Source: Marichromatium bheemlicum (GTDB lineage: Bacteria > Pseudomonadota > Gammaproteobacteria > Chromatiales > Chromatiaceae). Taken from it: 64,000 bases of DNA. This document shows positions 20,377-28,463 of this stretch, in pieces; position 1 is the first letter of the stretch; the number at the start of each line of letters is the position of its first letter. Where the stretch lies: NCBI RefSeq assembly GCF_012276755.1, contig NZ_JAAXKX010000009.1, positions 1 through 64,000 on the forward strand. Direction: 5' to 3'. Both the position numbers and the translations under genes were made by a program. The notes under the pieces were generated by a model that worked only from the letters and a program-made list of their open reading frames with translations, was not told where the DNA came from and searched no databases.

Positions 20377-21699
20377 TCACGAGTCCTCGGGGATGGCGAG
20401 CACCTGGCCGACGCGGATGGTGTCGTCGATCAGGCCGTTCTCGGCGCGCAGCGAGGAGAGGCTGACACGATAGCGCTGGGCGATCTCGGAAAGGGTGTCG
20501 CCACGGTGGGTGACATGGCGCCGCGGGTTCGACCGACCGTTGGCCGCCTGCAACAACGCGCCCTGGGGCGGGTACTTGCGGAAGTAGGCCTTGATCCCGG
20601 TGAGAATGGCCTGAGCCAGGCGCTCCTGGTGGGCGGGATCACGCAGGCGTCGCTCTTCTTCGGCATTGGTGATGAAGGCGGTCTCGACCAGCATCGAGGG
20701 GATGTCTGGGGACTTGAGCACCGCGAACCCCGCGCGCTGGACACGGCGTTTGTGCAGGTCGCTGATCCGCCCCAGATGCGAGAGCACGGCACTGGCGGCC
20801 TCGGTGCTGTGTTCAATGGTGGCGTTCTGGGTCATGTCGATGAGCACGCTGGCGAGCAGGTCGTCGCTGTCGGCGATGTTGACGCCACCGATGAGATCGG
20901 CGGCGTTCTCGCGATTGGCCAGCCAGCGCGCCGCCTCGCTGCTCGCGCCATTGAACGACAGGGTATAGACCGAGGAGCCGTGGGCGCGATCGTTGGTGAA
21001 GGCATCGGCGTGGATGGAGATGAAGAGATCGGCCTGGTGTTTACGCGCCTTCTCGATGCGCTGGCGTAGCCGCACATAGTAATCGCCGTCGCGGATCATC
21101 AGCGGGCGCATACCTGGTTCGCGCTCGACCAGGGCGGCGAGTTTGCGGGCAATGGCCAGGGTGACATCCTTTTCGTAGGTGCCACGCTTGCCGATGGCGC
21201 CGGGGTCGGCGCCACCATGACCGGCATCGATGGCGATCAGCACCTCAGGGCGTGAGGGCGACTGACGTCGACCGGCCACCACCGTGGTACGCGGCGGCGC
21301 ATCGGCGGCACGCGGCAACAGATCGATCACCAGACGGTGGTGATCATGGCGGCGCTCCGGCGGCAGACTGAAGCTCTTGACCCGAACCGGTCCCTTCAGG
21401 TCGAAGACGATACGCAGATCGGTCTTGTCACGGATGCCGCTACGCAACCCGACGAGCGCCGGATCATTGGCGCGCGGCCGGGGTAGCGCGCCGGCCAACC
21501 GAGCATCGCTGAGATCGACGACGACCCGGTCGGGCCCTTGCAAGGTGAAGATCTTGTGGGTAACGGCGGTGCGGGTATCGAGCACGACCCGGGTGCGACC
21601 GTCTTCGACACCGAGGCGCGCACCCTCGACCGTGACCTGTGCGGCGAGCACGGGCCGGGTCAGCAGGACACAGAAGAGGAGAGCAAAAACCCGTTTCAC
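20377..21699 (-). CDS. amiC: N-acetylmuramoyl-L-alanine amidase (AMIN-Amidase_3-LysM)
   Basis: A periplasmic zinc amidase that cleaves the stem peptide from muramic acid during daughter-cell separation. The 440-residue protein has a signal peptide (about 1-19, FALLFCVLLTRPVLA), an AMIN domain for septal targeting (about 20-130), the catalytic Amidase_3 domain and a C-terminal LysM domain (about 393-437). Zinc ligands are visible in IDAGHGGADPG, GTYEKD and SIHADAF, with the catalytic Glu in VETAFITN. The LysM end resembles E. coli AmiB, so the AmiB/AmiC naming is loose. It lies between tsaE and mutL, the usual place. Confidence 0.94.
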   Translation of the reverse strand: MKRVFALLFCVLLTRPVLAAQVTVEGARLGVEDGRTRVVLDTRTAVTHKIFTLQGPDRVVVDLSDARLAGALPRPRANDPALVGLRSGIRDKTDLRIVFDLKGPVRVKSFSLPPERRHDHHRLVIDLLPRAADAPPRTTVVAGRRQSPSRPEVLIAIDAGHGGADPGAIGKRGTYEKDVTLAIARKLAALVEREPGMRPLMIRDGDYYVRLRQRIEKARKHQADLFISIHADAFTNDRAHGSSVYTLSFNGASSEAARWLANRENAADLIGGVNIADSDDLLASVLIDMTQNATIEHSTEAASAVLSHLGRISDLHKRRVQRAGFAVLKSPDIPSMLVETAFITNAEEERRLRDPAHQERLAQAILTGIKAYFRKYPPQGALLQAANGRSNPRRHVTHRGDTLSEIAQRYRVSLSSLRAENGLIDDTIRVGQVLAIPEDS

Positions 21700-21807
21700 G
21701 TCGCAGCCTCAAGGTCGTCGGGACGCCGGCGACACGGTCTTTCAAGGGCCACGGGAGCACGACAGAGGCGCCAACCAAGGCCCGGCAGTGGACGATTCGT
21801 TGTTTTT

Positions 21808-21837
21808 AAGATAGCAGCTTCACCCAAACTATTCCAA
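21808..21837 (-). promoter_or_regulatory. candidate sigma-70 promoter for amiC
   Basis: On the minus strand TTGGAA (21837-21832), an 18-bp spacer and TATCTT (21813-21808) lie in the AT-rich 205-bp gap upstream of amiC. Both boxes match 4 of 6 consensus bases. A small AGCTTT/AAAGCT hairpin at about 21860-21875, just past tsaE, may end the upstream transcript. Confidence 0.35.
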
Positions 21838-21904
21838 GAAAAAACCAAGGATTAGCCTAGCTTTTTGAAAAGCTTTGGAGCACGTTGTCTCCCCTGCACC
21901 ACAG

Positions 21905-22363
21905 CTATCCCTCATAGAGCACACGGGCCAGCGCCAACCCCGCCTCGGTGGTGGCCACGGGGCGCAGACAACGACCATCGGTCCGATGCTCGAGCTGCAG
22001 TCGTAGATCCGGCGGCGGTAGCGCACCGGCGCCACACTCCGGCCATTCGATCACCCAGATCGCCGGGATCTCGAGCAGGTCGCGCAGCCCGAGATAGTCA
22101 AGCTCCTCGGGGTCGGTGAGCCGATAGAGATCGAGGTGATAGAGCTGGGTGGTAGCGAGCGTATAGGGCTCGATCAGGGTATAGGTCGGACTGCGCACGG
22201 CCCCCTGATGACCGAGCCCACGCAGCAACCCACGGGTCAGGGTGGTCTTGCCACAGCCAAGATCACCCTGCAGATAGAGCACGAAGGGCGCGCGCAGTCG
22301 TTCGGCCAGACGCCCCCCGAGCGCGAGCTGAGCGGCCTCGTCGGCGAGATGGATCTCATGCAT
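21905..22363 (-). CDS. tsaE: tRNA threonylcarbamoyladenosine biosynthesis ATPase TsaE
   Basis: TsaE is the ATPase of the TsaB-TsaD-TsaE complex that makes t6A37 in ANN-reading tRNAs. The 152-residue protein has the P-loop GDLGCGKTTLTRGL near residue 34, the SPTYTLIEPY segment, the YHLDLYRL motif and a WPECG segment near the end. The start lies 2 bp from the nnr stop, a tight operon. The nnr-tsaE-amiC order is conserved in gammaproteobacteria. Confidence 0.96.
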   Translation of the reverse strand: MHEIHLADEAAQLALGGRLAERLRAPFVLYLQGDLGCGKTTLTRGLLRGLGHQGAVRSPTYTLIEPYTLATTQLYHLDLYRLTDPEELDYLGLRDLLEIPAIWVIEWPECGAGALPPPDLRLQLEHRTDGRCLRPVATTEAGLALARVLYEG

Positions 22364-22365
22364 GG

Positions 22366-23859
22366 TTATTCACTCCCATCGGCCAGGGTGCGCAGGGCCG
22401 CGATGATGTCACCGGCAACCATGCCACGCGAACCCTCGAGCGCGGCGTGATCGCCAGCGGCGGCATGCAGACAGACGCCGGTGCGGGCGGCGCGCTCCGA
22501 CGTCAGCCCCTGGCCGATCAGCGCGGCGATGACCCCGGTGAGCACGTCCCCGGCGCCAGCGGTCGCCATGCCGGGATTACCATCGCTACAGATCGCCGGC
22601 GGCGTCTCGGCCGCACCGCCGACCAGGGTCCCGGCCCCCTTGAGCACCAGGGTACCGCCATAGCGCTGGCGCAACGCCGCCAGCGCTGCAAAGCGATCGG
22701 CGCTCACCGCCCCACCCTCGCAACCAAGCAACCGGGCCGCCTCGCCCGGGTGTGGGGTGAGTACCCAGTCGTCACGGTGCACGGGCACCTCGGCGAGCAG
22801 GTTCAGGGCATCGGCATCGACCACCAGCGGCAACCCGCACTCGCACGCCTGCTGCCACAGCCCACGCCCCCAATCATCGCGACCGAGCCCGGGACCGATG
22901 GCCACCACGTCGGCAACGGCGAGCAAGGGTGTCAGGTCAGCGCCCGAGACGACCCCTCGCACCATCAGCTCCGGTCGGGTCAGGTTCAGCAGGGCCGCAT
23001 GGTCGGGGTGGGTGGCGATGGTCACCAGCCCGGCGCCACCACGCAGCGCCGCCTCACCGGCCAGACGCGCCGCTCCCGACATCCCCGGCGCACCGCCGAT
23101 CACCAACACATGGCCACACTGCCCCTTGTGGACGTCGCCGCGACGCGCTTCCAGACAGGTTCGCTGACTGGCCCAGTCGATTCGCAGCGCGCTCGCCGAC
23201 TCGGCCACCAGCAACGCCTCGGGCACGCCCAGCGCATCCCAGTAGAGCTGACCACAGCAGCCGGGACCGGCCCCGGTCAACGCCCCCTGCTTGAGTACGA
23301 TGAAGCTGAGGGTGGCGCTCGCTCGCACCACCGCACCGAGCACACAACCGCGATCGGCATGCAGACCCGTAGGGATATCGAGCGCCAGGACCGGGGCCGG
23401 ATGAGCATTGAGCGCGCTCACCGCCTCTGCCCAGGTCGCACGCAACGGTCGTTCCAAGCCGATACCGAGCAAGGCATCGACCAACAACTCCGCCGCCGGC
23501 AACACCCCGCTCCAGGGCTCGACCTGCCCCCCAACATCCCGCCAATCGCGATAGGCCGCAGCCGCCTCGTCGTGCAGCCGCCCAGGATCGACCAGACTCA
23601 ACACCCGCACCTCGAGTCCGGCCTCGCGCAGCAACCGCGCCAGGGCATAGCCATCGCCCCCGTTGTTACCGCCCCCGACCAGCACACATATCCGCCGCGC
23701 CTGCGGCCAACGTAAGCGCACCAGTCGTTGTGCGGCACGCGCGGCACGCTCCATCAACACACGACCACTGATGGCGAGCTGGGCACAGGCGGCGCGATCG
23801 ATCGCGCGGGCCTGCTCGGCACGATAGAGCGCATGAGGGAGGGACGACGCTTGAATCAT
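22366..23859 (-). CDS. nnr: bifunctional NAD(P)HX epimerase / dehydratase
   Basis: Nnr repairs hydrated NADH/NADPH: the N-terminal half epimerises and the C-terminal half dehydrates with ADP or ATP. I place the start at 23859 (MIQASSLPHALYRAEQARAID), giving 497 residues, the fused family length. The N domain carries VGGGNNGGDGYALAR. The C domain carries GAPGMSGAARLAGEAAL, LTPHPGEAARLLG and the nucleotide-site GNPGMATAGAGDVL. The frame stays open upstream of this ATG, but the extra 37 codons do not match the family. Confidence 0.95.
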   Translation of the reverse strand: MIQASSLPHALYRAEQARAIDRAACAQLAISGRVLMERAARAAQRLVRLRWPQARRICVLVGGGNNGGDGYALARLLREAGLEVRVLSLVDPGRLHDEAAAAYRDWRDVGGQVEPWSGVLPAAELLVDALLGIGLERPLRATWAEAVSALNAHPAPVLALDIPTGLHADRGCVLGAVVRASATLSFIVLKQGALTGAGPGCCGQLYWDALGVPEALLVAESASALRIDWASQRTCLEARRGDVHKGQCGHVLVIGGAPGMSGAARLAGEAALRGGAGLVTIATHPDHAALLNLTRPELMVRGVVSGADLTPLLAVADVVAIGPGLGRDDWGRGLWQQACECGLPLVVDADALNLLAEVPVHRDDWVLTPHPGEAARLLGCEGGAVSADRFAALAALRQRYGGTLVLKGAGTLVGGAAETPPAICSDGNPGMATAGAGDVLTGVIAALIGQGLTSERAARTGVCLHAAAGDHAALEGSRGMVAGDIIAALRTLADGSE

Positions 23860-24333
23860 GGTTGTCGGCAAGGTCGATGGATGGGGCTTGCAGGATACTG
23901 CGCGGTCGATTCCGCGGCCAAGTAGCCAGAGAGCGGTTAGCTGCAACGCAGTCGATACGCCGATCGCCACCCAAGGACAGAGCGCGACACCGACGGCACG
24001 GCGCCGAGGACCCCGGATCGAGTGCTCGATCTCCAGCAGGTCGGGTCGGCCACAACCGAACAGAACTCAGCCGAGCACCGACCCGACGCCTCGCTCGGCG
24101 CCGGCGATCGTGGCGGGCTGGAACTCATGGCGGGGCGGGCCGGGCGTGCTCGAGTACACCGTGGCGTCGGCCACCATCGCCAACGACCCAAGCGTGCTCG
24201 CATGCGCGGAGATGCCGTGTCGACAGGACTGCACTGTCCTCGCCCATGACGAGGACAGTGCTTGGACGCGAGCGCATCAGCGCCGCGCCGTGTTCAGGCC
24301 GAGCAGCGCTTGGCGTGCGGCGCCACGCGCCCC
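23860..24333. other. 474-bp region without a supported gene
   Basis: This gap separates the housekeeping block from the flagellar region. The nnr frame remains open leftward except for one in-frame TGA at 24067-24069, with an ATG at 24177. The translation is weakly hydrophobic near nnr but unlike any family I know. A perfect hairpin lies at 24231-24261. It may be degraded sequence; no gene is called. Confidence 0.5.
24231..24261. terminator. perfect 12-bp stem hairpin
   Basis: GCACTGTCCTCG (24231-24242), a 7-nt loop, then its exact reverse complement at 24250-24261. It lies about 75 bp past the stop of the unknown gene at 24334 in its direction of transcription, fitting a terminator. No T-run follows on either strand, so an operator is also possible. 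Confidence 0.5.
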
Positions 24334-25029
24334 TCAGGTCGGCGCGCGCAGTAGCGACCAGACCTCGGCATTTCGCTCGGGGCGGAGGTCACGATCGGCG
24401 GCCGCAACCTCGGGCGGGCCGAGCGGGATCCCCAACCGGGTGGCGAGCAGGCGCTGGCGACGCTCCATCTCCAGGCTGTGATTGGGGTTGGATAACAGCA
24501 GCTTGAACAGATGCAGGTCGTTGTGGAAGTAAGACGAGTCGGCCTTGGTGACCTCGAGCGTCTCGAGCAACGCGGCCTGCAACCACAGCCCCAGGTCACC
24601 GCTGACCGGACGCCGATCGAAGGCCGGCATGGGCGCAATCAACGGTCGATTGACGTGGATCTGCAGATCATCCGGGATCGGTTCGGCCAGCCAGGTCATG
24701 CCCTGGAGCAGGGCCGCCACCTCGTTACCGGCCCGCTGACGCTCACCGAGGTCGAAGAGGATGCGGATCAATGCCATGCGAGTGGCAAGATGGCCGTCGC
24801 CCTCGGAACGAATCTCGACAAAACGCGCCAGCGCCTCGGTCAGCGCCTGATAGCGCTCACCCACCGCAGCATCCTGGTCGTGACTGTCGAGGTAGCGCTC
24901 GAGCGCCGCCTCGTAGCGTGACCAGAAGGGATCACGATCGTGATCAGCGATCTGCCAATCGATCAGGAAGGGCTGGGCATAGGGGTAGTTGCCCAGCCGG
25001 ATGTACCATGCGCTCTCGGTCATCGTCAT
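24334..25029 (-). CDS. unknown protein coupled to TPR-FkbM methyltransferase
   Basis: I do not recognise this 231-residue protein. It appears all-helical and soluble, with no signal peptide or membrane segment. A repeat-like helical stretch at about 80-110 (ATRMALIRILFDLGERQRAG) could be TPR-related, and a conserved-looking SSYFHNDLHLFKLLLSNPNH lies at about 165-184. It starts 16 bp after the TPR-FkbM methyltransferase gene and surely shares its transcript. The position beside flgKL suggests a part in flagellar or surface-glycan modification; that is inference from context only. Strong codon bias supports it being real. Confidence 0.7.
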   Translation of the reverse strand: MTMTESAWYIRLGNYPYAQPFLIDWQIADHDRDPFWSRYEAALERYLDSHDQDAAVGERYQALTEALARFVEIRSEGDGHLATRMALIRILFDLGERQRAGNEVAALLQGMTWLAEPIPDDLQIHVNRPLIAPMPAFDRRPVSGDLGLWLQAALLETLEVTKADSSYFHNDLHLFKLLLSNPNHSLEMERRQRLLATRLGIPLGPPEVAAADRDLRPERNAEVWSLLRAPT

Positions 25030-25045
25030 CTCCAGTTGAGCCGCT

Positions 25046-26305
25046 TCATACCATCAGGCCACGTCCACGCAGCCGCTCGGCCCGTGCTGAGGTGCTGGCA
25101 AAGAGGTTGCGCCGGCGCCCGTCGAGTGTTTCTTCCGTACCGCAGGGAGCCAACGCACCGAGGGCATCGACCTGACGGTAGAGCTGATAGCCGATCGCCC
25201 CGAGTGCCTGGCGCAATGCCCCCAGATCGGCCGCTGGGGTGACCCGGAACATCAGCAACGGATCGTACGCGGCGAAGAACGCCCTCCCTCCGTCGAGCAC
25301 CCCGGGCAGGTCGGCATCGGCTAGGTTCAGACGCACCAGCGCAGGGCTGGCGGCGGCCGGCCATGCCGGTTGTTGCAGGAGCCCATCGAGGGTGAGTGCA
25401 GAGACGGTACGCGTGGTCTGGGGGGGCTCCAGACTATGTGGACGCACCGGCTCGCGAACCTTGATCTCGACCGTCCCAGGGGCGGCGGCCAGCGCCTGCT
25501 CGAGCACGTGGACTCGCCCGACCAGGTCGTTTTCGGTCAGGCTCAGCGCCAACAACGCCGCCGACTCGGCCACCGGCTCGAGCGCCAACACCTGCCCACT
25601 CCCCTGCCCCATCGCATGCGCCATCGCCAAGCTATAGACACCGAGGCCAGCGCCGAGATCGAGGGCCAGATCATCACCCTCGACCAGGCGGCGCACCAGC
25701 GCCAACTCGGGCTCGGGCCAGTCCTCGTGTTCGAGCAACAGGTAGGTCGGCATGGCGTCGATATCATTGGGGACATAGATGCGCATGCCATCGGCGAGCG
25801 TGAGCAGCAATGGCGTATCGGTTCCGGCGGGTGACGGTGGCACCGGTTCACCGGCAGCGAGCGTCCCCACCTCGGGTACCGGGCTCGGGGCTGGTGCCGG
25901 ACTCGGGGGCGAGCCCGTCGTCGTCGGTGGTGTCTGCTCCGCTCCGGCGAGGGCCTCGGCAAGACGTACACCGAGCGCGTCGGCCTCCGGCGAGTCGAGC
26001 CCGAGGCCGCGCGCCCGCTCCATCATCTCGGCGGCCTCCGTCGGGCGCTTGGCGACCAGCAGGCCCTCGATCAGGGTCAGCCAATAACCACCCATCTCCG
26101 GGGCCAGATCAAGCGCCCGCTGGACGTGCGCCAGCCCGGCATCCACATCACCACGCTCGATCTCGATGATACCGAGATTGTGATTGGCCTCGGCATGATC
26201 GGCGTCGAGCGCCAGCACCGCACGATACAGCCATTCGGCGGCTTCAGCCCGTCCGCCACGCTGATGTTCGATGGCTTGATCGAGCAGTCGTTGGGAGTCG
26301 GTCAC
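25046..26305 (-). CDS. TPR domain FkbM-type methyltransferase
   Basis: The 419-residue protein begins with about three TPR units (1-125, e.g. AEANHNLGIIEIERGDVDAG). A Pro/Thr/Ser linker (about 125-160) follows, then a Rossmann methyltransferase domain. Its SAM site is LALDLGAGLGVYSLAMA with the acidic residue in VLALEPV. The LEQALAAAPGTVEIKV and LLQQPAWPA segments fit the FkbM family of O-methyltransferases that act on sugars. The catalytic target is unknown. Its place next to flgL and an unknown partner gene suggests modification of flagellar glycans. Confidence 0.78.
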   Translation of the reverse strand: MTDSQRLLDQAIEHQRGGRAEAAEWLYRAVLALDADHAEANHNLGIIEIERGDVDAGLAHVQRALDLAPEMGGYWLTLIEGLLVAKRPTEAAEMMERARGLGLDSPEADALGVRLAEALAGAEQTPPTTTGSPPSPAPAPSPVPEVGTLAAGEPVPPSPAGTDTPLLLTLADGMRIYVPNDIDAMPTYLLLEHEDWPEPELALVRRLVEGDDLALDLGAGLGVYSLAMAHAMGQGSGQVLALEPVAESAALLALSLTENDLVGRVHVLEQALAAAPGTVEIKVREPVRPHSLEPPQTTRTVSALTLDGLLQQPAWPAAASPALVRLNLADADLPGVLDGGRAFFAAYDPLLMFRVTPAADLGALRQALGAIGYQLYRQVDALGALAPCGTEETLDGRRRNLFASTSARAERLRGRGLMV

Positions 26306-26443
26306 GATCGTCGCTCCAGTTGACGTTGGAGGTTCGGGAGGCGGCGCACACAGCCCACCTGCCCCGCATGCATGCTCGGCATCCTAGCACCGATCCAGAG
26401 TGCATCCAAAAACCAGCAGTGCTTGCCCGGCAACTGCTCCCGG

Positions 26444-26459
26444 TGGCACAGTCCGGGCA
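26444..26459 (+). promoter_or_regulatory. possible sigma-54 promoter for the FliT-like gene
   Basis: TGGCACAGTCCGGGCA has a perfect -24 TGGCAC and the invariant GC of the -12 box at the right spacing, but lacks the preceding TT. It lies 55 bp upstream of the plus-strand gene at 26514, in the divergent gap facing the methyltransferase gene. Confidence 0.35.
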
Positions 26460-26513
26460 CCGGGCGGCCGTCGCACGCCACCCCACTCAACCTAGTCACA
26501 AGGGGCGCGGACC

Positions 26514-26867
26514 ATGACCATGCCGGACGACCTGATCAGCCAACTCGAACATGCCACCGCGCAATTACTCGGTGCCGCGACCGGCGCCGATTGGCCGCTG
26601 GTCGAACGACTGCAGAAACGACGGCGCGTACTGATCGAGCGGCTGTGCGCGAGCGTCTCGGCAGAGACGCTGAGCGAGTCGGCGCGACAGCGACTACAAC
26701 AGGTGCTCGAGCAGGAGGGCCGGGCCGAGACGCGAGCGATCGCCGGACGCGCCGAGATCCTACGCGAGCTGCAACGGCTGCGGACACCGCCCGGCGAGAC
26801 CCCCCAAGACCAACGCCCCGCACACACCGTGCAGCGGATGCGCAAGGCCTATGGAGGCCCCAAATAG
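26514..26867 (+). CDS. FliT-like flagellar chaperone (tentative)
   Basis: A 117-residue, highly charged, helical protein on the plus strand between minus-strand genes. The layout suits FliT-family export chaperones: an N-terminal helix (DLISQLEHATAQLLGAA), a DWPLVERLQKRRRVLIERL segment like the FliT 'D-W-x2-L-x3-x-x-R' helix pair, a long Glu/Arg helix, and a flexible Pro-rich tail ending near a Tyr. FliT binds the FliD cap protein, which is not in this window. An AGGGG ribosome site supports ATG 26514. A simple coiled-coil protein cannot be excluded. Confidence 0.5.
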   Translation: MTMPDDLISQLEHATAQLLGAATGADWPLVERLQKRRRVLIERLCASVSAETLSESARQRLQQVLEQEGRAETRAIAGRAEILRELQRLRTPPGETPQDQRPAHTVQRMRKAYGGPK

Positions 26868-26888
26868 GATGTCGACGCGAGACACACC

Positions 26889-28442
26889 CTAGAGGAAGTC
26901 GAACAGCGACAGCCGATTGACCTGCACATAGGTCTGCTGCGCGGCCTGAAGGACCACTTCTTGCAGCCTGAAGCGACTGATCGCCTCGGCGTAGTCGAGG
27001 TCCTGGATGTCAGAGAGCGCTCTCTCGAGATTGAGACCGCGCTCGGCATTGAGTTCGGTCTGGGTCTCGAGCGTCTGCAAGCGGGTGCCGACGGTACTCC
27101 TGACCTCACTGAAACGATCGAGCCCGGCGTCGATGTTGACGAGCGCGATCTCGACCGACTCGGAGAGTCGATCCCGGACCTCGGGATCGCTCACCGGGGT
27201 TTCCAGCGCGGTGGCGATCTCGTCGAGGGTGGTGAAGATATCGCGCTCCTTGGCCGGACGCGAGACCACGACATCGCCATCGTCGGGCTCGCCACTCAGG
27301 GTCACGCTACGTCCGGCGAACTCGATCGGAGTCCCACTGCTATAGGGAATATCTTCAAGTAGCGGTTTACCAAGGTCGTCGGACACGGTGTAAACCATAT
27401 CGCCGTTACTTTTTTTTGAAAACTTAATTTCAAATTGAGCAGAAAGGTCAGCTTCAAAATCCTCTGGAGGCGGCGAAATTACCTTATCTCCAGTCATCGG
27501 AGTTCCACTTAGGGTAACGCGACGTCCAGCGAATATAATCGGATCTCCACTCGTATAAGCACGATCCTTAATCTCTACCCCACTTTGATCTCGAACAAAG
27601 TTTCCAGCCTCATCCAAAACGCTGTATTGCATGGGGCCGCTACTATCGTCAAAAACGATTTCAAATTGCTCGCTTACGCGAGCATTAAAGCGGCCCTGGT
27701 CATCAACTTCCGTACTGTCAACCTGCAGCGTACTAGTGGGATCATTTCCCGGATCCAGTTCTGCCGAAGGCAAAGCTAGATTTTCTTGGTCTACGGTCCG
27801 CGTCCCCTCGACTACCAGCGAACCAGTATTACCCAACCGCTGGCGCGCCTCGAGCACCTGACCGCTGCGCTCGGGCAGGTCCATGAAAAGGACATCGCCA
27901 CTGTCACCGACGGTGATGGTGCTGGTCGACGAGAGTTCGACCTCGCGTACCGCGCCAGCCCCCTGGGCGCCGACATAACCGACCGAGCCGTCAGCCTCCT
28001 TGTTGAAGGGCTGGACGAACGAGCGGGTCCCGGCGAACAGGTATTCGTCGTTGGCGTCCTTGGTGTTGGCGATGTCGATTAGATCGTCGCGCAACTGTCT
28101 AATCTCGCTGGCGAGATAGCCACGGGTCTGGTCGTTCTGAGTGTCGTTGTTACCCGCGAGCACCAGTTCACGGGCACGCTGCAGCAGGTTTTCAGTGGCG
28201 ATGATGTTCGCCTCCTCCTGCTCGAGCCGTGGCCGGGCATAGTCGGCGTTGCGCTGGTACTGCTCGGTGGCCCGGATCGCGGCATTGAGCTGACCGGCCT
28301 GGGTCGCCCCGGCGGGGTCATCGGCGGGGGTGAGGATACGCCGCCCGGTGGCCAGTTGCAGCTGGGTGTGGCTGAGATTCGACTGCGCCCGCTGCATTGC
28401 CGTGACGCCGCTCTGGAAGGCCTGCTGGGTGGAGATACGCAT
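26889..28442 (-). CDS. flgL: flagellar hook-filament junction protein FlgL
   Basis: FlgL (HAP3) sits between FlgK and the first flagellin ring outside the cell. The 517 residues far exceed the roughly 320 of E. coli. N-terminal MRISTQQAFQSGVTAMQRAQ and the C-terminal helix ending VQVNRLSLFDFL are the conserved D0/D1 ends. The excess is a middle domain with two 71-residue repeats (about 256-325 and 333-397) that share SGxPIxFAGRxVTLSG. DNA for about 27395-27790 has clearly lower GC than its surroundings. It follows flgK by 21 bp and should be transcribed by FliA. Confidence 0.95.
   Translation of the reverse strand: MRISTQQAFQSGVTAMQRAQSNLSHTQLQLATGRRILTPADDPAGATQAGQLNAAIRATEQYQRNADYARPRLEQEEANIIATENLLQRARELVLAGNNDTQNDQTRGYLASEIRQLRDDLIDIANTKDANDEYLFAGTRSFVQPFNKEADGSVGYVGAQGAGAVREVELSSTSTITVGDSGDVLFMDLPERSGQVLEARQRLGNTGSLVVEGTRTVDQENLALPSAELDPGNDPTSTLQVDSTEVDDQGRFNARVSEQFEIVFDDSSGPMQYSVLDEAGNFVRDQSGVEIKDRAYTSGDPIIFAGRRVTLSGTPMTGDKVISPPPEDFEADLSAQFEIKFSKKSNGDMVYTVSDDLGKPLLEDIPYSSGTPIEFAGRSVTLSGEPDDGDVVVSRPAKERDIFTTLDEIATALETPVSDPEVRDRLSESVEIALVNIDAGLDRFSEVRSTVGTRLQTLETQTELNAERGLNLERALSDIQDLDYAEAISRFRLQEVVLQAAQQTYVQVNRLSLFDFL
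27252..27677 (-). repeat. two 71-residue repeats in FlgL
   Basis: FAGR motifs at residues 304 and 375 mark two tandem modules of about 71 residues, each with QFEI(V/K)F, a central Y(S/T)V, SGxPIxFAGRxVTLSG and a GD pair. They are diverged in DNA sequence: the first lies in AT-richer DNA and the second partly in GC-rich DNA. Confidence 0.85.
27395..27790. other. low-GC patch inside flgL
   Basis: By eye about 45% GC against roughly 65% on both sides, with codons such as AAA, ATT and TTA that neighbours avoid. It coincides with the surface-exposed middle domain of FlgL and includes an A8 tract on the coding strand (27410-27417). It suggests imported or recombined sequence. Confidence 0.75.
27410..27417 (-). 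repeat. A8 homopolymer in the flgL coding strand
   Basis: Eight consecutive A on the coding strand (codons TCA AAA AAA AGT, Ser-Lys-Lys-Ser, residues 342-345). Polymerase or ribosome slippage here would truncate FlgL in its middle domain. Confidence 0.9.
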
Positions 28443-28463
28443 GCTGGCTGGTCTCCGGGAAAC

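Noticed and set aside
23860-24177. Possible broken gene fused upstream of nnr
   Set aside because: The nnr frame is open except for one TGA at 24067-24069 and has a hydrophobic stretch. It matches no family I know and the codon bias is weak.
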